Part shown: piece by piece, positions 25,839-34,620 of the stretch
Numbering within the stretch: position 1 is the first letter of the stretch
Layout: every line of letters begins with the position of its first letter
Source of the DNA: Variovorax sp.
GTDB lineage: Bacteria > Pseudomonadota > Gammaproteobacteria > Burkholderiales > Burkholderiaceae_C
NCBI GenBank assembly: GCA_017744935.1
Contig: JAGIAI010000022.1
Span: 1-64,000, forward strand
Direction of reading: 5' to 3'
DNA: 64,000 nucleotides
Notes under the pieces: model-generated
Databases searched by the model: none
Seen by the model: the letters and a program-made list of their open reading frames with translations, nothing else
What the model was told of the DNA's origin: nothing
Program-made: the position numbers and the translations under genes

Positions 25839-26827
25839 TTCGCCGGGCACTTGTCCAGGTTGGTCGGCACGCATTCGTCGAGGCCCGTGTAGAGCGGGTC
25901 CGCGACCTGCTTGCCGTTGATCAGATCGATCAGCACGACCGGCGCGCGGTGGCCCATCTCGAACGGGCGCTGGCCGATCTGCGCATGGCTCCGGCCGGCC
26001 TTCAGTGCATCGAGCTGCGGCGGCAAGGTGTCGCCCGCGATGATGATCAACTCCTTGGACTTCAGCTTGGGCATCACCTGGTCCGTCACCTGCGCATAGG
26101 CCTGCGGGCCGAACTGCGCCCACCCGCCCACCAGGATGAAGGCATTGAGCTTCGGGTTCTTGGTGAACACATCCGACATCTGCTGGTTCGCCAGGTCGAT
26201 CTGGTCATTGGTGAAGAGCGGGCAGCCGGCGATCTCCGTCCAGCCGCCTTCGCCCTTGAGCCGGTCGATGCCCTTCTTGCCGCTGACGGTGTCGCGGAAG
26301 CCCGCCGCGCGCGCGTTGATGTTGTCGGCGGCGACGTTGCCCAGCTGCATGCAGACCGTGCCGCCCTTGGGATTGAGTTCCTTCAGGTGCTTGGCCATCA
26401 GCACGCCCATGTCGTAGTTGTTGGTGCCGAGATAGGTCTTGCGCAGCGCACGATCCGAGGCCGCGAGGTCGGCGTCGATCGTCATGATCGGCATCTTCGG
26501 GGCCTTGGCCTTGAGCATCGTCGCCATGGCCGGCGCGTTCGACGGCGAGATCGCGATGCCGGCGACACCCTTGTTGATGAGGTCTTCGACGATCTGGACT
26601 TCGCCTGCCTCGTCGGCGCTGGAAGCCGGGCCGGTGTAGAGGCAGGTGTACTCGGAGCTGGCGTTCTCCTTGTTCCAGAGCGCACAGCCGTCGCCGAGCA
26701 CGGTGAAGAAGGGGTTGTCCAGGCCCTTCACGACGACGGCCAGCGTCTTCTTCTGGGCTATTGCCGGCGTGGCGGCGAGGAGGGCGGCGAGCAGGGTGCC
26801 TGCGACCATGAGAATCGACTTTTTCAT
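25835..26827 (-). CDS. Periplasmic sugar-binding protein of the ABC importer
   Basis: A 330-residue type 1 periplasmic binding protein. It has a Sec signal (MKKSILMVAGTLLAALLAAT, cut after AIAQ), then the opening VVVKGLDNPFFTVLGDG and the mid-block GIAISPSNAPAM typical of ribose/galactose-binding relatives. Several cysteines (CALW, YTCLY, GTVC, AGCP, ECVP, KCPAK) are more than is common in the family and may form disulfides. The ATG at 26827 has aaggagac upstream. It is the first gene of the three-gene importer. The exact ligand cannot be read from sequence. Confidence 0.88.
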   Translation of the reverse strand: MKKSILMVAGTLLAALLAATPAIAQKKTLAVVVKGLDNPFFTVLGDGCALWNKENASSEYTCLYTGPASSADEAGEVQIVEDLINKGVAGIAISPSNAPAMATMLKAKAPKMPIMTIDADLAASDRALRKTYLGTNNYDMGVLMAKHLKELNPKGGTVCMQLGNVAADNINARAAGFRDTVSGKKGIDRLKGEGGWTEIAGCPLFTNDQIDLANQQMSDVFTKNPKLNAFILVGGWAQFGPQAYAQVTDQVMPKLKSKELIIIAGDTLPPQLDALKAGRSHAQIGQRPFEMGHRAPVVLIDLINGKQVADPLYTGLDECVPTNLDKCPAK

Positions 26828-27019
26828 TGCGTCTCCTTCGTTGTGGATTGGCACTGTCGAGATCTCCTGCGCCACTGGTGGCAGCGGCTCTTCCGGGTGC
26901 TGTCGCGGCCCAGGAGGAAAGCGACTATAGGGCTCGCATCCCCCCGTGTCGAGTCGCACCGCGTGCGGCCTGGGAGGGACACAATCGGTGCTCGCTCCAA
27001 CGGTCGATGGAACTCCAGC

Positions 27020-27814
27020 GTGCAACTCCAGCTCCGCTCCCTGACTGCTCGCTTCGCGGGACTCGCCCTGAGTTCGATGGCGTTCTCCGGGGTCGCACAG
27101 GCCGCCGATGCCGACGACGCCGGACCGCCCATCACCCCGTATCGCCCCTCCGTCTCGAGCCCTGCGCAGTTGCCCGCACCCGGGCAGCTCGAACTCGAAC
27201 TCGGCGGCCAGCGCAGGAGCGACGGTCAGTCCTTGCGCAACAGCGCGCCTTATCTTCTCAAGCTGGCCTTCAACGACAAGTGGGGCGTGCTCGTCGGTGG
27301 GGAAGCGTACGTCTGGCAGAACGGCGACCTCGGCCGTTCGCAAGGCGTGGGCGACACCACCCTGACCTTGAAGCGGGCGTGGATCGTCGACGATGCAACC
27401 GCGTTCGGCATGGAGTTCGATGTCAAGCTGCCGACCGCCAACGACGTGATCGGCAGCGGCAAGACCGACTACACGATCAATACGATCTTCAGCCGCAACC
27501 TCGGGCCGGTGCACATGGACGCCAACCTCAACGCGACGCAACTGGGGCAGGCCGATCCCGGCAGCTCGCACACGCAGATCGGCGCCTCGGCTTCGTTCTC
27601 GACCTTGTGGTCGGGGCCTTGGGAACTGACCGGGGAAGTGTCCGGCACCCACCGCAACGGGGCCGACAACGGCTTGCAGCTTCTTGCGGCCGTCACGTAC
27701 AGCCCGACCCGGCGGCTGACGTTCGACGTGGGTATCGCGCGCTCGTTCCGGCCAAGACCCATGGCAACGTCGCTGTTCACCGGCGTCGTGCTGCCTCTGG
27801 CGCGGCTTTGGTAG
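27020..27814 (+). CDS. Putative outer-membrane beta-barrel protein (transporter/MetA-pathway-like)
   Basis: A 264-residue exported protein. The signal ends SGVAQAAD. The mature part is rich in alternating strands with aromatic ends and Asn/Gly turns (ELELGGQRRSDG; GMEFDVKLPTAND; TINTIFSRNLGPVHMDAN) and ends in LARLW; a C-terminal aromatic residue is typical of outer-membrane proteins. It resembles the broad family annotated as phenol-degradation MetA or transporter proteins. The start is GTG 27020. It is divergent from the sugar-binding protein gene and could provide an outer-membrane pore for that importer, which is inference. Confidence 0.7.
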   Translation: MQLQLRSLTARFAGLALSSMAFSGVAQAADADDAGPPITPYRPSVSSPAQLPAPGQLELELGGQRRSDGQSLRNSAPYLLKLAFNDKWGVLVGGEAYVWQNGDLGRSQGVGDTTLTLKRAWIVDDATAFGMEFDVKLPTANDVIGSGKTDYTINTIFSRNLGPVHMDANLNATQLGQADPGSSHTQIGASASFSTLWSGPWELTGEVSGTHRNGADNGLQLLAAVTYSPTRRLTFDVGIARSFRPRPMATSLFTGVVLPLARLW

Positions 27815-27819
27815 GGGTC

Positions 27820-28866
27820 CTACGGATGCTCGTGGGTGTGATGAGCATCCGGCACATGCGGATGCGAATGCCTCAGGGGCCCGTGACGATGCGGATGGCT
27901 GTGCGGGCCCGTGGGCATCGGGTCGTGGGTGTGCGTGTGGTGCCCGTCGTCATGCGAGTGCGCATGTTCGTGCTCGAGTTCGTGGTGATCGTGTTCGTGG
28001 CCATGCGACTCCGCCAGATGCAGCACGACGCCTGAAAGCATCAGCAAGCCGCCAATGGCCATGCCGGTGCTGAGCGACCGGTCGCCGAGTGCAATCGCAC
28101 CAACGGCACCGATGAAAGGCGCAAACGCGAAGACCGAGCCCGTGCGTGCTGCGCCGAACGCGCGCTGCGCGAGCAGGTAGAGCCGCAGACTCAGACCGTA
28201 GCCGCTCGCGCCGATGGCCAGCAGCCCGAGCGCTGCACTCCAGCCCGGCAGCGGCTCGCCGGATGCAAACGCGAGCGTGGCGGTGATCGTTGCGCCCAGC
28301 AGGGACTTGCCGAACACCACTTGCCCGGGGTCGCGTTCGGCCAGCGGGCGCGACAGCGCGTTGTCGACGCCCCAGGCAGCGGTGGCCCCGAGCACTGCGA
28401 GCAGGCCGAGCCCTTGCGTTCCGCCGGCCAACCCTCGATCGAATACGAGCGCGATGCCGCCTGCGAGCAGCAAGAGCATTGCCGTCCAAACGCGGCGATC
28501 CATCACCTCGCGGTAGAGCAGACGGGCGAGCACGGCGGTGAACAGCGCCTCGAGCGCCAGCATGAGCGAAGCGCTGGTGCCGCTCGTGTGCTGCAGGCCC
28601 CATGCGAGCGCAACCGGCCCGATCCCCGCGCCGAAGAGCGCCATGAGCGCCAGCCGGCCGAGATCGCCGCGACGAACGGATGCCTCTCGCTCGACCGGCT
28701 GGCGCAGGAGCGCGCCGATGACGGCGGCGCCGGCATAGAGCAGGGTCGCGGTTGAGAACGGCCCGAGCCCCGCGCCGGCACGCTGGACAAACGGTGTGCT
28801 GACGCCGAAGAGCGTCGCTGCTAGCAGGGCGAGGAGGCCGCCGCGGAAGGCGGGTCGGTTGATCAT
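27820..28866 (-). CDS. EamA/DMT exporter with long histidine-rich C-terminal tail
   Basis: A 348-residue protein. The first ~285 residues contain ten hydrophobic segments in two EamA repeats (GLLALLAATLFGVSTPFVQR; LLAVLGATAAWGVDNALSRP). The last ~65 residues are dominated by His, Asp, Glu and Pro (HGHEHDHHELEHEHAHSHDD and on to the end). Such tails bind Ni, Co or Zn and are found in some metal exporters, but are unusual in EamA proteins, which generally move small metabolites. It may therefore be a divalent-metal efflux permease. It lies 29 bp after the YncE-like gene on the same strand, and that gene is divergent from the chromate operon, a metal-resistance setting. Confidence 0.8.
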   Translation of the reverse strand: MINRPAFRGGLLALLAATLFGVSTPFVQRAGAGLGPFSTATLLYAGAAVIGALLRQPVEREASVRRGDLGRLALMALFGAGIGPVALAWGLQHTSGTSASLMLALEALFTAVLARLLYREVMDRRVWTAMLLLLAGGIALVFDRGLAGGTQGLGLLAVLGATAAWGVDNALSRPLAERDPGQVVFGKSLLGATITATLAFASGEPLPGWSAALGLLAIGASGYGLSLRLYLLAQRAFGAARTGSVFAFAPFIGAVGAIALGDRSLSTGMAIGGLLMLSGVVLHLAESHGHEHDHHELEHEHAHSHDDGHHTHTHDPMPTGPHSHPHRHGPLRHSHPHVPDAHHTHEHP

Positions 28867-28895
28867 TGGGAGTGTCTTGATGGATCTTTGCGGTG

Positions 28896-29936
28896 CTACG
28901 GAACCGAGTAGACACGAACTTCCGCAACTGATGAAACACCCGCTGGGACGGCGATGAAGAGGGCAGAGAGGGTCGGGACGAACAGACCGGTCCGGGCGCC
29001 TGACGCGGTAGGCACTCGTTTCGTCAGTGCGAGGCGCCCAGCGTCCCGGTGAATAACGTCGATCACTCCCTCGCCACATACCACGTAGAGCTGCTGCCGC
29101 GCATCGTCGAAAAACAAGTCATCCGCATCCCTACACGTAGGAACTCGGGCGACCTCGTTGCCGGCTTGAGTGTCAAAGACGACGAGCCGCGCGGGTGATC
29201 GGGTCGCGACGAACAATTGATGCCCGCTCTCATCGAGCGCCATCGGAAAGTTCCGTGTGGCCGTCTCGATTGGCCAGGTCGCAATGACTGTGCCGCTCTC
29301 GCGATCGACCACGGCAACGTGGCCAGCGTTGGGGACGTTCACGTAGATCCTCCTACCCGAGTGCTCGATCTGGAACGACTCGGGGTGCGCTGCAAGTCTG
29401 ATACTGCGAAGGATCCGCAAGGTGGCTGGATCAAGCGCGACCAGCGCCTTGCCGGCACCCACGTACACGTCGCCGTTGAGCGGGTCCAGGCGCAGGTTGT
29501 CTGCATCGTCGAGCGAAGCCTGGGTCGCGACCGGCGATTTGTCGTCGCTGAAGGCCTGCACACCTCCGCTGCCGCCATTCGCAACCAGAAGCCGTCCGAG
29601 GTGCCCCAGGTAGAGCACGCCCTGGGGTTCGTGCAGTGATGTGATCCGGCCGGCACGCCTGCCTTCGCGCAGGTCGACGATTTCCAGCGAACCGGATCCC
29701 AGGGCCGCGACAAGTAGTCGCTGGCCTTCAAGGTCGATGGCCATGTGGTCGATGCGTCCTGTCACCAGGGGCAACTCGATGCGGCGAGCGAGCCTCATCG
29801 ATTGGGCTGTGGCCCCCTGAACGACTCCGCCCAACAGCCACCCAACCAGCGCAACCAAGGCGCCTACGCCCAGCCATCGAGGCGTCGAACGCGAGGAGTC
29901 TCGCTGCCTCCCTGAAAACACCAGGGTCGCAATCAT
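28896..29936 (-). CDS. Exported YncE-like beta-propeller protein
   Basis: A 346-residue protein with one N-terminal membrane/signal segment (LGVGALVALVGWLLGGVV) and a repeated 40-45-residue pattern of strands such as LLVAALGSGSLEIVDLREG, GDVYVGAGKALVALDPATL and RIYVNVPNAGHVAVVDRESG. This is the YncE/NHL-like seven-bladed propeller pattern. Function is unknown; relatives are periplasmic and may bind ligands or metal. It is divergent from chrB with only 34 bp between starts, so the operator there may control both. The EamA gene follows 29 bp later. Confidence 0.75.
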   Translation of the reverse strand: MIATLVFSGRQRDSSRSTPRWLGVGALVALVGWLLGGVVQGATAQSMRLARRIELPLVTGRIDHMAIDLEGQRLLVAALGSGSLEIVDLREGRRAGRITSLHEPQGVLYLGHLGRLLVANGGSGGVQAFSDDKSPVATQASLDDADNLRLDPLNGDVYVGAGKALVALDPATLRILRSIRLAAHPESFQIEHSGRRIYVNVPNAGHVAVVDRESGTVIATWPIETATRNFPMALDESGHQLFVATRSPARLVVFDTQAGNEVARVPTCRDADDLFFDDARQQLYVVCGEGVIDVIHRDAGRLALTKRVPTASGARTGLFVPTLSALFIAVPAGVSSVAEVRVYSVP

Positions 29937-29946
29937 GTAATGGAGT

Positions 29947-29971
29947 CTACATTGTTGTAGGATTATCTACA
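29947..29971. promoter_or_regulatory. Candidate chromate-operon operator
   Basis: CTACA (29947-29951), a TTGT spacer and TGTAG (29956-29960) make a perfect inverted repeat. A further CTACA begins at 29967, merging into the chrB start codon. The cluster occupies the whole 34-bp gap between the divergent YncE-like and chrB genes, so a protein bound here would cover both promoters. ChrB is the obvious candidate regulator, since ChrB proteins bind chr promoters. Confidence 0.55.
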
Positions 29972-30966
29972 TGAAGCTAACGGACCCGTCGTGGTTATTG
30001 CTCATCGTCTCCTTGCCGACTTCGAGTGCGACGGCGCGGATGCGCGTCTGGCGAGGACTCAAGGGCCTTGGATGCGCGGCATTGCGAGACGGGGCGCATC
30101 TGCTCCCGGCGCGATCCGAGCACGAGCAGGCGTTGCAGGAACTCGGCGATGAGTGCTTGCGCGAAGGCGGTAGCGCCTGGCTGATGTCTGTCCAGCCTCG
30201 CTCCGAAGAGGACGCAATGGCCTACCGCCAGTTGTTCGATCGGAGCGAGGACTTTGCGCAACTGCGCAAGAGCTGGAAGGAGGCCAATGCCGGGTTGGCT
30301 GCCTTGGGGCCTCCGGAGCTCGCACGCCTGCAACGCAGGCTCCAGCGCGAATTCGATGCTGTGCGAGCCATCGACTTCTTCCCGGGCGACGCAAGCGCCG
30401 AAGCGGAAGCGGCGTGGACCGACTTCAGCAAGCGCATCGAGGCACGGCTCTCACCCGACGAGCCACACGAGACGGACGGCCGCATTCCACGCCTCGACAT
30501 CGGCGACTACCAGGGCCGCGTGTGGGCCACGCGACGCCGCCTTTGGGTCGATCGCGTCGCAAGCGCATGGCTCATCCGCCGCTTCATCGACCAGGACGCC
30601 CGATTCCAGTGGCTGGCCAGACCTTCGGACTGTCCGAAGCGGGCACTCGGTTTTGACTTCGACGGCGCAGCCTTCACGCACGTGGGCGATCGGGTCACCT
30701 TCGAAACGCTGCTGGCAAGTTTCGGTCTCGAGGTCGATGCGGCACTCGTGCGCCTCGGGTCCATGGTCCATGCGCTGGATGTGGGCGGCGAGCCCGTGCC
30801 AGAAGCTAAGGGCTTCGAAGCCGTGATGGCGGGCGCGCGCGAGAGGCTGGCTGACGACGACGAACTGCTGGCCGAGATGAGCAAGGTGCTTGATTCGATC
30901 TATGCGCACTTCCAGCGAGAAGCGCAGCGAAACGGCGGAAACAACGAGAAGCCGGAAACGCGATGA
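29971..30966 (+). CDS. chrB: ChrB, chromate-responsive regulator
   Basis: A 331-residue ChrB homologue. It has the N-terminal block SWLLLIVSLPTSSATARMRV, the middle DFFPGDA, and the C-terminal half typical of the chromate-resistance ChrB family (ATRRRLWVDRVASAWLIRRF, then FDFDGAAFTHVGDRVTFETL). ChrB senses chromate and controls expression of chrA. The start lies 34 bp from the divergent YncE-like gene; aggat is about 9 bases upstream. The stop overlaps the start of chrA by 4 bp, so the two are translated together. Candidate binding repeats are at 29947-29971. Confidence 0.9.
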   Translation: MKLTDPSWLLLIVSLPTSSATARMRVWRGLKGLGCAALRDGAHLLPARSEHEQALQELGDECLREGGSAWLMSVQPRSEEDAMAYRQLFDRSEDFAQLRKSWKEANAGLAALGPPELARLQRRLQREFDAVRAIDFFPGDASAEAEAAWTDFSKRIEARLSPDEPHETDGRIPRLDIGDYQGRVWATRRRLWVDRVASAWLIRRFIDQDARFQWLARPSDCPKRALGFDFDGAAFTHVGDRVTFETLLASFGLEVDAALVRLGSMVHALDVGGEPVPEAKGFEAVMAGARERLADDDELLAEMSKVLDSIYAHFQREAQRNGGNNEKPETR

Positions 30967-32153
30967 CTGAGATCAACGAAACGATCGAACGCACGCCTTC
31001 GCAGCCCGGCTATTCGATGTGGCAACTCGTGCGCTACATGCTCGCCCTGGGCACTTGGGGCTTTGGTGGACCCGTCGCGCTGGTCGGCTACATGTACCGT
31101 GATCTGGTCGAAAGACGGCGCTGGATCTCGGAAGGCGAATACAAGGAGGGCATGGCCCTGGCGCAGCTGATGCCCGGCCCGCTCGCCGCGCAGCTCGCGA
31201 TCTACCTTGGCTACGTGCACCACCGCTTGCATGGTGCGACGCTGGTCGGCCTGGCGTTCGTCCTGCCGTCGTTCGTGATGGTCGTCGCCATCGGAGCGGT
31301 CTACAGGGCCTATGGCGGCATCGGGTGGATGCAGGCCGTGTTCTACGGTGTCGGTGCCGCGGTGATCGGGATCATCGCGATGAGCGCCTACAAGCTCACG
31401 ACGAAGAACATCGGCAAGGACAAGCTGCTGTGGGCCATCTTCCTGGTGAGCGCGGCGGTCACGGTCATCACCAAGTCCGAGATCGTGTGGATCTTCCTCG
31501 GTGCCGGCGTCCTCGTATGGCTCTGGCGGGCGCCGCCGAAGTTCCTGTCGGGCGGCACCGTGAACAGCTTCGCCGCGCCTCTCGCGGCCTTCCTCGCGAT
31601 CGACGCACTGGACTGGCACAAGCTTGGACAGATCGCTGCGTTCTTCGCGTATGCCGGTAGCTTCGTGTTCGGAAGCGGCCTGGCGATCGTGCCGTTCCTC
31701 TATGGCGGCGTCGTCCAGGAGCACCACTGGCTGACGGATCGGCAGTTCGTTGATGCCGTGGCCGTCGCGATGATCACGCCCGGGCCCGTCGTCATCACGA
31801 CCGGGTTCATCGGCTTCCTTGTTTCCGGCTTCTGGGGTGCAGTGGTCGCAGCGGCGGGTACTTTCATCCCGTGCTACCTCTTCACCATCCTGCCTGCACC
31901 GTACTTCAAGAAGCACGGCAAGCGCCCCGGCATCGTGGCCTTCGTCGACGGGGTGACAGCCGCGGCCATCGGGGCGATCTCGGGAGCGGCAATCGTCATC
32001 GGCCAGCGGTCGATCACCAATCTCCCAACGGCCGCCCTCGCACTGATCACCGTTGGTGTCCTGTGGCGCTTCAAGAAGGTGCCGGAGCCTGTCGTGGTTG
32101 TTGTCGCCGCGCTTGCAGGCCTGGTGCTTTATCCGCTGGCCGCGCACCCGTGA
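30963..32153 (+). CDS. chrA: ChrA, chromate efflux transporter
   Basis: A 396-residue membrane protein of the CHR family. The N-half has the signature FGGPVALVGYMYRDLVERR followed by EGMALAQLMPGPLAAQLAIY; the C-half has a second, diverged CHR repeat (FGSGLAIVPFLYGGVVQEHH, then VAVAMITPGPVVIT), as expected for long-chain CHR proteins. It exports chromate. The start ATG 30963 overlaps the chrB stop (ATGA). The downstream genes Cj0069 and the decayed SOD complete a common chr gene set. Confidence 0.92.
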   Translation: MTEINETIERTPSQPGYSMWQLVRYMLALGTWGFGGPVALVGYMYRDLVERRRWISEGEYKEGMALAQLMPGPLAAQLAIYLGYVHHRLHGATLVGLAFVLPSFVMVVAIGAVYRAYGGIGWMQAVFYGVGAAVIGIIAMSAYKLTTKNIGKDKLLWAIFLVSAAVTVITKSEIVWIFLGAGVLVWLWRAPPKFLSGGTVNSFAAPLAAFLAIDALDWHKLGQIAAFFAYAGSFVFGSGLAIVPFLYGGVVQEHHWLTDRQFVDAVAVAMITPGPVVITTGFIGFLVSGFWGAVVAAAGTFIPCYLFTILPAPYFKKHGKRPGIVAFVDGVTAAAIGAISGAAIVIGQRSITNLPTAALALITVGVLWRFKKVPEPVVVVVAALAGLVLYPLAAHP

Positions 32154-32176
32154 CATCGATCCATGAGGAGCCGGAA

Positions 32177-32378
32177 ATGCATGCAGAGACCATTCATTCA
32201 CGCCGCGAGTTCCCACCCTACGTCTACAACGAACTCAAGCGCGAGCATCTGCTGCGCACAGGTTCGCCCATACCAGATGGACTACGGGGCCGCTGCCACG
32301 AAGCACATCGATGCGTTCTTGCAGAACGTGAACTGGGATCGGGTTGCCTCACCACTCGCGGCTGCTAGCTGGACGTGA
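32177..32378 (+). pseudogene. Internally deleted Fe/Mn superoxide dismutase (chr-operon type)
   Basis: The first ~30 codons from ATG 32177 read [20 protein letters not shown] and match the N-terminus of the SOD-like proteins often found after chrA. Shortly after, at about 32262, the homologous sequence continues in another frame as [20 protein letters not shown] and VNWDRV, the C-terminal end of Fe/Mn-SOD (compare the usual Y-x-x-DYxN...F-x-x-xVNWD). The middle of the protein, roughly 110 residues including most metal ligands, is missing. Start and ribosome site are intact, but no active SOD can be made. It sits 23 bp after chrA. Confidence 0.75.
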
Positions 32379-32393
32379 CGTGGAGGAGTCGCC

Positions 32394-33467
32394 ATGGACA
32401 CTCAGATCTCGCGAATGCGCGGCATGCTGACCCCGCGGCCGATGTCCGCGGCCTTGCTCTACCCGGGCGACCGTGCCGCGCGCGACCGCAGCGATCCTGC
32501 CGAAAGCCGCTTCGCTGCGCTGTTTGAATCCTTTGCGGCTGCTGGCGTGGCGGCGCAGCCGGCCATCTACAACGATGACTTCGCCGACGAGGTTGCCGCG
32601 CAGCTACGGCGCGTCGACGCCGTGCTCGTCTGGTGCAACCCGATCGAGGGTGGCCGGCGGCGTGACAGGCTCGATCTCGTCCTGCGTGACGTGGCGCGGG
32701 CAGGCGTTCTGGTCAGCGCGCATCCGGACACGATCCTGCGATTGGGCACCAAGGACGTCCTGGTCGACGTGCGCGATCTCGCATTCGGCAGCGACGTGGT
32801 CCGCGTGGAGAGCCTCGAACAGCTCGCCGCCGCGTTGCCCGATCGCTTGCGCGCCGGGCCGCGGGTGCTCAAGCAGTACCGGGGGCACAGCGGCATTGGT
32901 GTGTGGGCCGTCGAGCGGGTCGAAGGCTCGCCGCTGCTGCGCGTACGCCATGCGCAGCGCGGGAGCGAGGAGGAGCGGATCGATCTTCCGGCACTGCTGC
33001 AGCGCATGGCGCCGTACTTCGAGCCCGTCAACGGCGGACACATGATCGACCAGGCGTGGCAACCGCGTCTGGTCGACGGCATGGTGCGCGCCTATCTCGT
33101 CGAGGACCGCGTGGCAGGCTTCGGCCACCAGGCGATCAATGCCCTGTACCCGGTGCAGTCAGGAGAGCCGGCACCGGTGCCCGGCCCCAGGCTCTATCAC
33201 GACGCGGATCTGCCGCAGTTCCAGACGTTGAAGCACCTGCTCGAAACGCAATGGGTCGACCAGCTGCGAGAGCGCGTCGGGTTGACCCGCGACCAATTGC
33301 CGTTGCTATGGGACTGCGACTTCATGTTCGGCGAGCCGGCGGCCGGGCAGGGCGACCGCTACGTGCTCTGCGAGATCAACGTCAGCAGCGTGTCGCCGTT
33401 CCCTCCGTCGTGCATCGAGCCGCTGGTAGGCGCCGTGAAGGCGCGTCTTGCGGCCCGAGGCGCCTGA
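32394..33467 (+). CDS. Cj0069-family protein (ATP-grasp-like)
   Basis: A 357-residue protein of the Cj0069 family, often found in chromate operons. The overall plan resembles ATP-grasp ligases: an N-terminal domain (VDAVLVWCNPIEGG), a central nucleotide-binding region (RVLKQYRGHSGIGVWAVERV with the conserved Lys), and a C-terminal acidic metal site (LLWDCDFMFGE; YVLCEINVSSVSPFPPS). No substrate is known. The start is ATG 32394, with ggagga 6-7 bases before it. It is the last gene of the chr operon, separated from chrA only by the SOD remnant, and converges with the alcohol dehydrogenase gene. Confidence 0.8.
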   Translation: MDTQISRMRGMLTPRPMSAALLYPGDRAARDRSDPAESRFAALFESFAAAGVAAQPAIYNDDFADEVAAQLRRVDAVLVWCNPIEGGRRRDRLDLVLRDVARAGVLVSAHPDTILRLGTKDVLVDVRDLAFGSDVVRVESLEQLAAALPDRLRAGPRVLKQYRGHSGIGVWAVERVEGSPLLRVRHAQRGSEEERIDLPALLQRMAPYFEPVNGGHMIDQAWQPRLVDGMVRAYLVEDRVAGFGHQAINALYPVQSGEPAPVPGPRLYHDADLPQFQTLKHLLETQWVDQLRERVGLTRDQLPLLWDCDFMFGEPAAGQGDRYVLCEINVSSVSPFPPSCIEPLVGAVKARLAARGA

Positions 33468-33476
33468 GCGGCCCCT

Positions 33477-34586
33477 TCAGTCGAACACGATCACGCCGCG
33501 CGCGTTGCGGCCCTGCGCGAGGTCCTCGAAGGCCTGAGGCGCTTCGTCGATGCGGTAGCGCCGCGTGATGAGTTCGTCGAGCTTGAGCTTGCCGCCCTGG
33601 TAGAGCGAGACGAGCCGCGGGAAGTCGTGGCGCGGCCGGGTCGAGCCGTAGTAGCTGCCCTTGATCGCCTTCTCTTCGAGCGCGAAGCTCGCGGTGCGCA
33701 GGCTGGTGAGGTCCGCCGGTCCGGCGAGCCCCACCACGACCGCGGTGCCGCCCTTGCGCAGGCAGCCATAGGCCTGCGCGACGATCTCGCCGTGGCCCAC
33801 GCATTCGAAGGCGTAGTCGGCGCCGCCGCCGGTCAGCTTGCGCAGTTCCTTCACGAGGTTCTCGGACTTCGAGGCATCGACCACATGCGTGGCGCCGAAG
33901 AGTTTCGCCATCTCCAGCTTGCTCGCGAGCATGTCGACGGCGACGATCATCGAGGCACCCGCGTTCTGGCAGCCCTGGATGGCGCTGAGGCCCACGCCGC
34001 CCGCGCCGAACACCACGCAGATGGATGCGGGCTCCACCTTCGCGGTGTTGCAGGCAGCGCCCCAGCCGGTCATCACGCCGCACCCGATCAGCGCGCAGCG
34101 GTCGAGCGGCGCATCGGGCGCGATCTTTACGACGTTGTTCTCATGCAGCGTCGCGTACTCGGCCATCACGCCGCAGCCGCCCATGATGTTGAGCGGCTGT
34201 CCGGACGCATCGTGCGTGCGCGTATGGCCGCCTGGCAGGCTCCAGGGCGTGGTGTTGCCGACATCGCAGAGGTTGGGGCGCCCGGTGGTGCAGTAGCGGC
34301 AACGGCCGCAGGTGTTGACGAAGCTGCTGATGACGTGGTCGCCGACCTTCAGGTCGGTCACGCCCGCGCCGACCTGCGTGACCACCCCTGCGCCTTCGTG
34401 CCCGAGGATCATCGGCGGTTGCAGCGGCAAGGTGCCGTTGGTGACGGAAAGATCGCTGTGGCACACGCCGCAGGCGGCGAGACGGATCATGACTTCGTTC
34501 GGCCCGGGCGGATCGACGACGATGTCCTCGACATGGACGGTGACGCCGTCCGCGCGGAACACGACAGCCTTGGATTTCATTTGCAT
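33477..34586 (-). CDS. Zinc-dependent alcohol dehydrogenase (MDR family)
   Basis: A 369-residue medium-chain dehydrogenase. The catalytic zinc ligands appear in AACGVCHSD and GHEGAGVV, and the structural zinc lobe is CGRCRYCTTGRPNLC, all four cysteines present. The Rossmann motif is VVFGAGGVGLSAIQG. It oxidises an alcohol with NAD(P). Two adjacent ATGs (34586 and 34580) are possible starts. An aldehyde dehydrogenase remnant lies directly upstream on the same strand, which suggests the two once formed an alcohol-to-acid oxidation pair. Confidence 0.9.
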   Translation of the reverse strand: MQMKSKAVVFRADGVTVHVEDIVVDPPGPNEVMIRLAACGVCHSDLSVTNGTLPLQPPMILGHEGAGVVTQVGAGVTDLKVGDHVISSFVNTCGRCRYCTTGRPNLCDVGNTTPWSLPGGHTRTHDASGQPLNIMGGCGVMAEYATLHENNVVKIAPDAPLDRCALIGCGVMTGWGAACNTAKVEPASICVVFGAGGVGLSAIQGCQNAGASMIVAVDMLASKLEMAKLFGATHVVDASKSENLVKELRKLTGGGADYAFECVGHGEIVAQAYGCLRKGGTAVVVGLAGPADLTSLRTASFALEEKAIKGSYYGSTRPRHDFPRLVSLYQGGKLKLDELITRRYRIDEAPQAFEDLAQGRNARGVIVFD

Positions 34587-34620
34587 GGTGAGCGCTGGTG
34601 AGTGGGGAGGATGGCGACCG

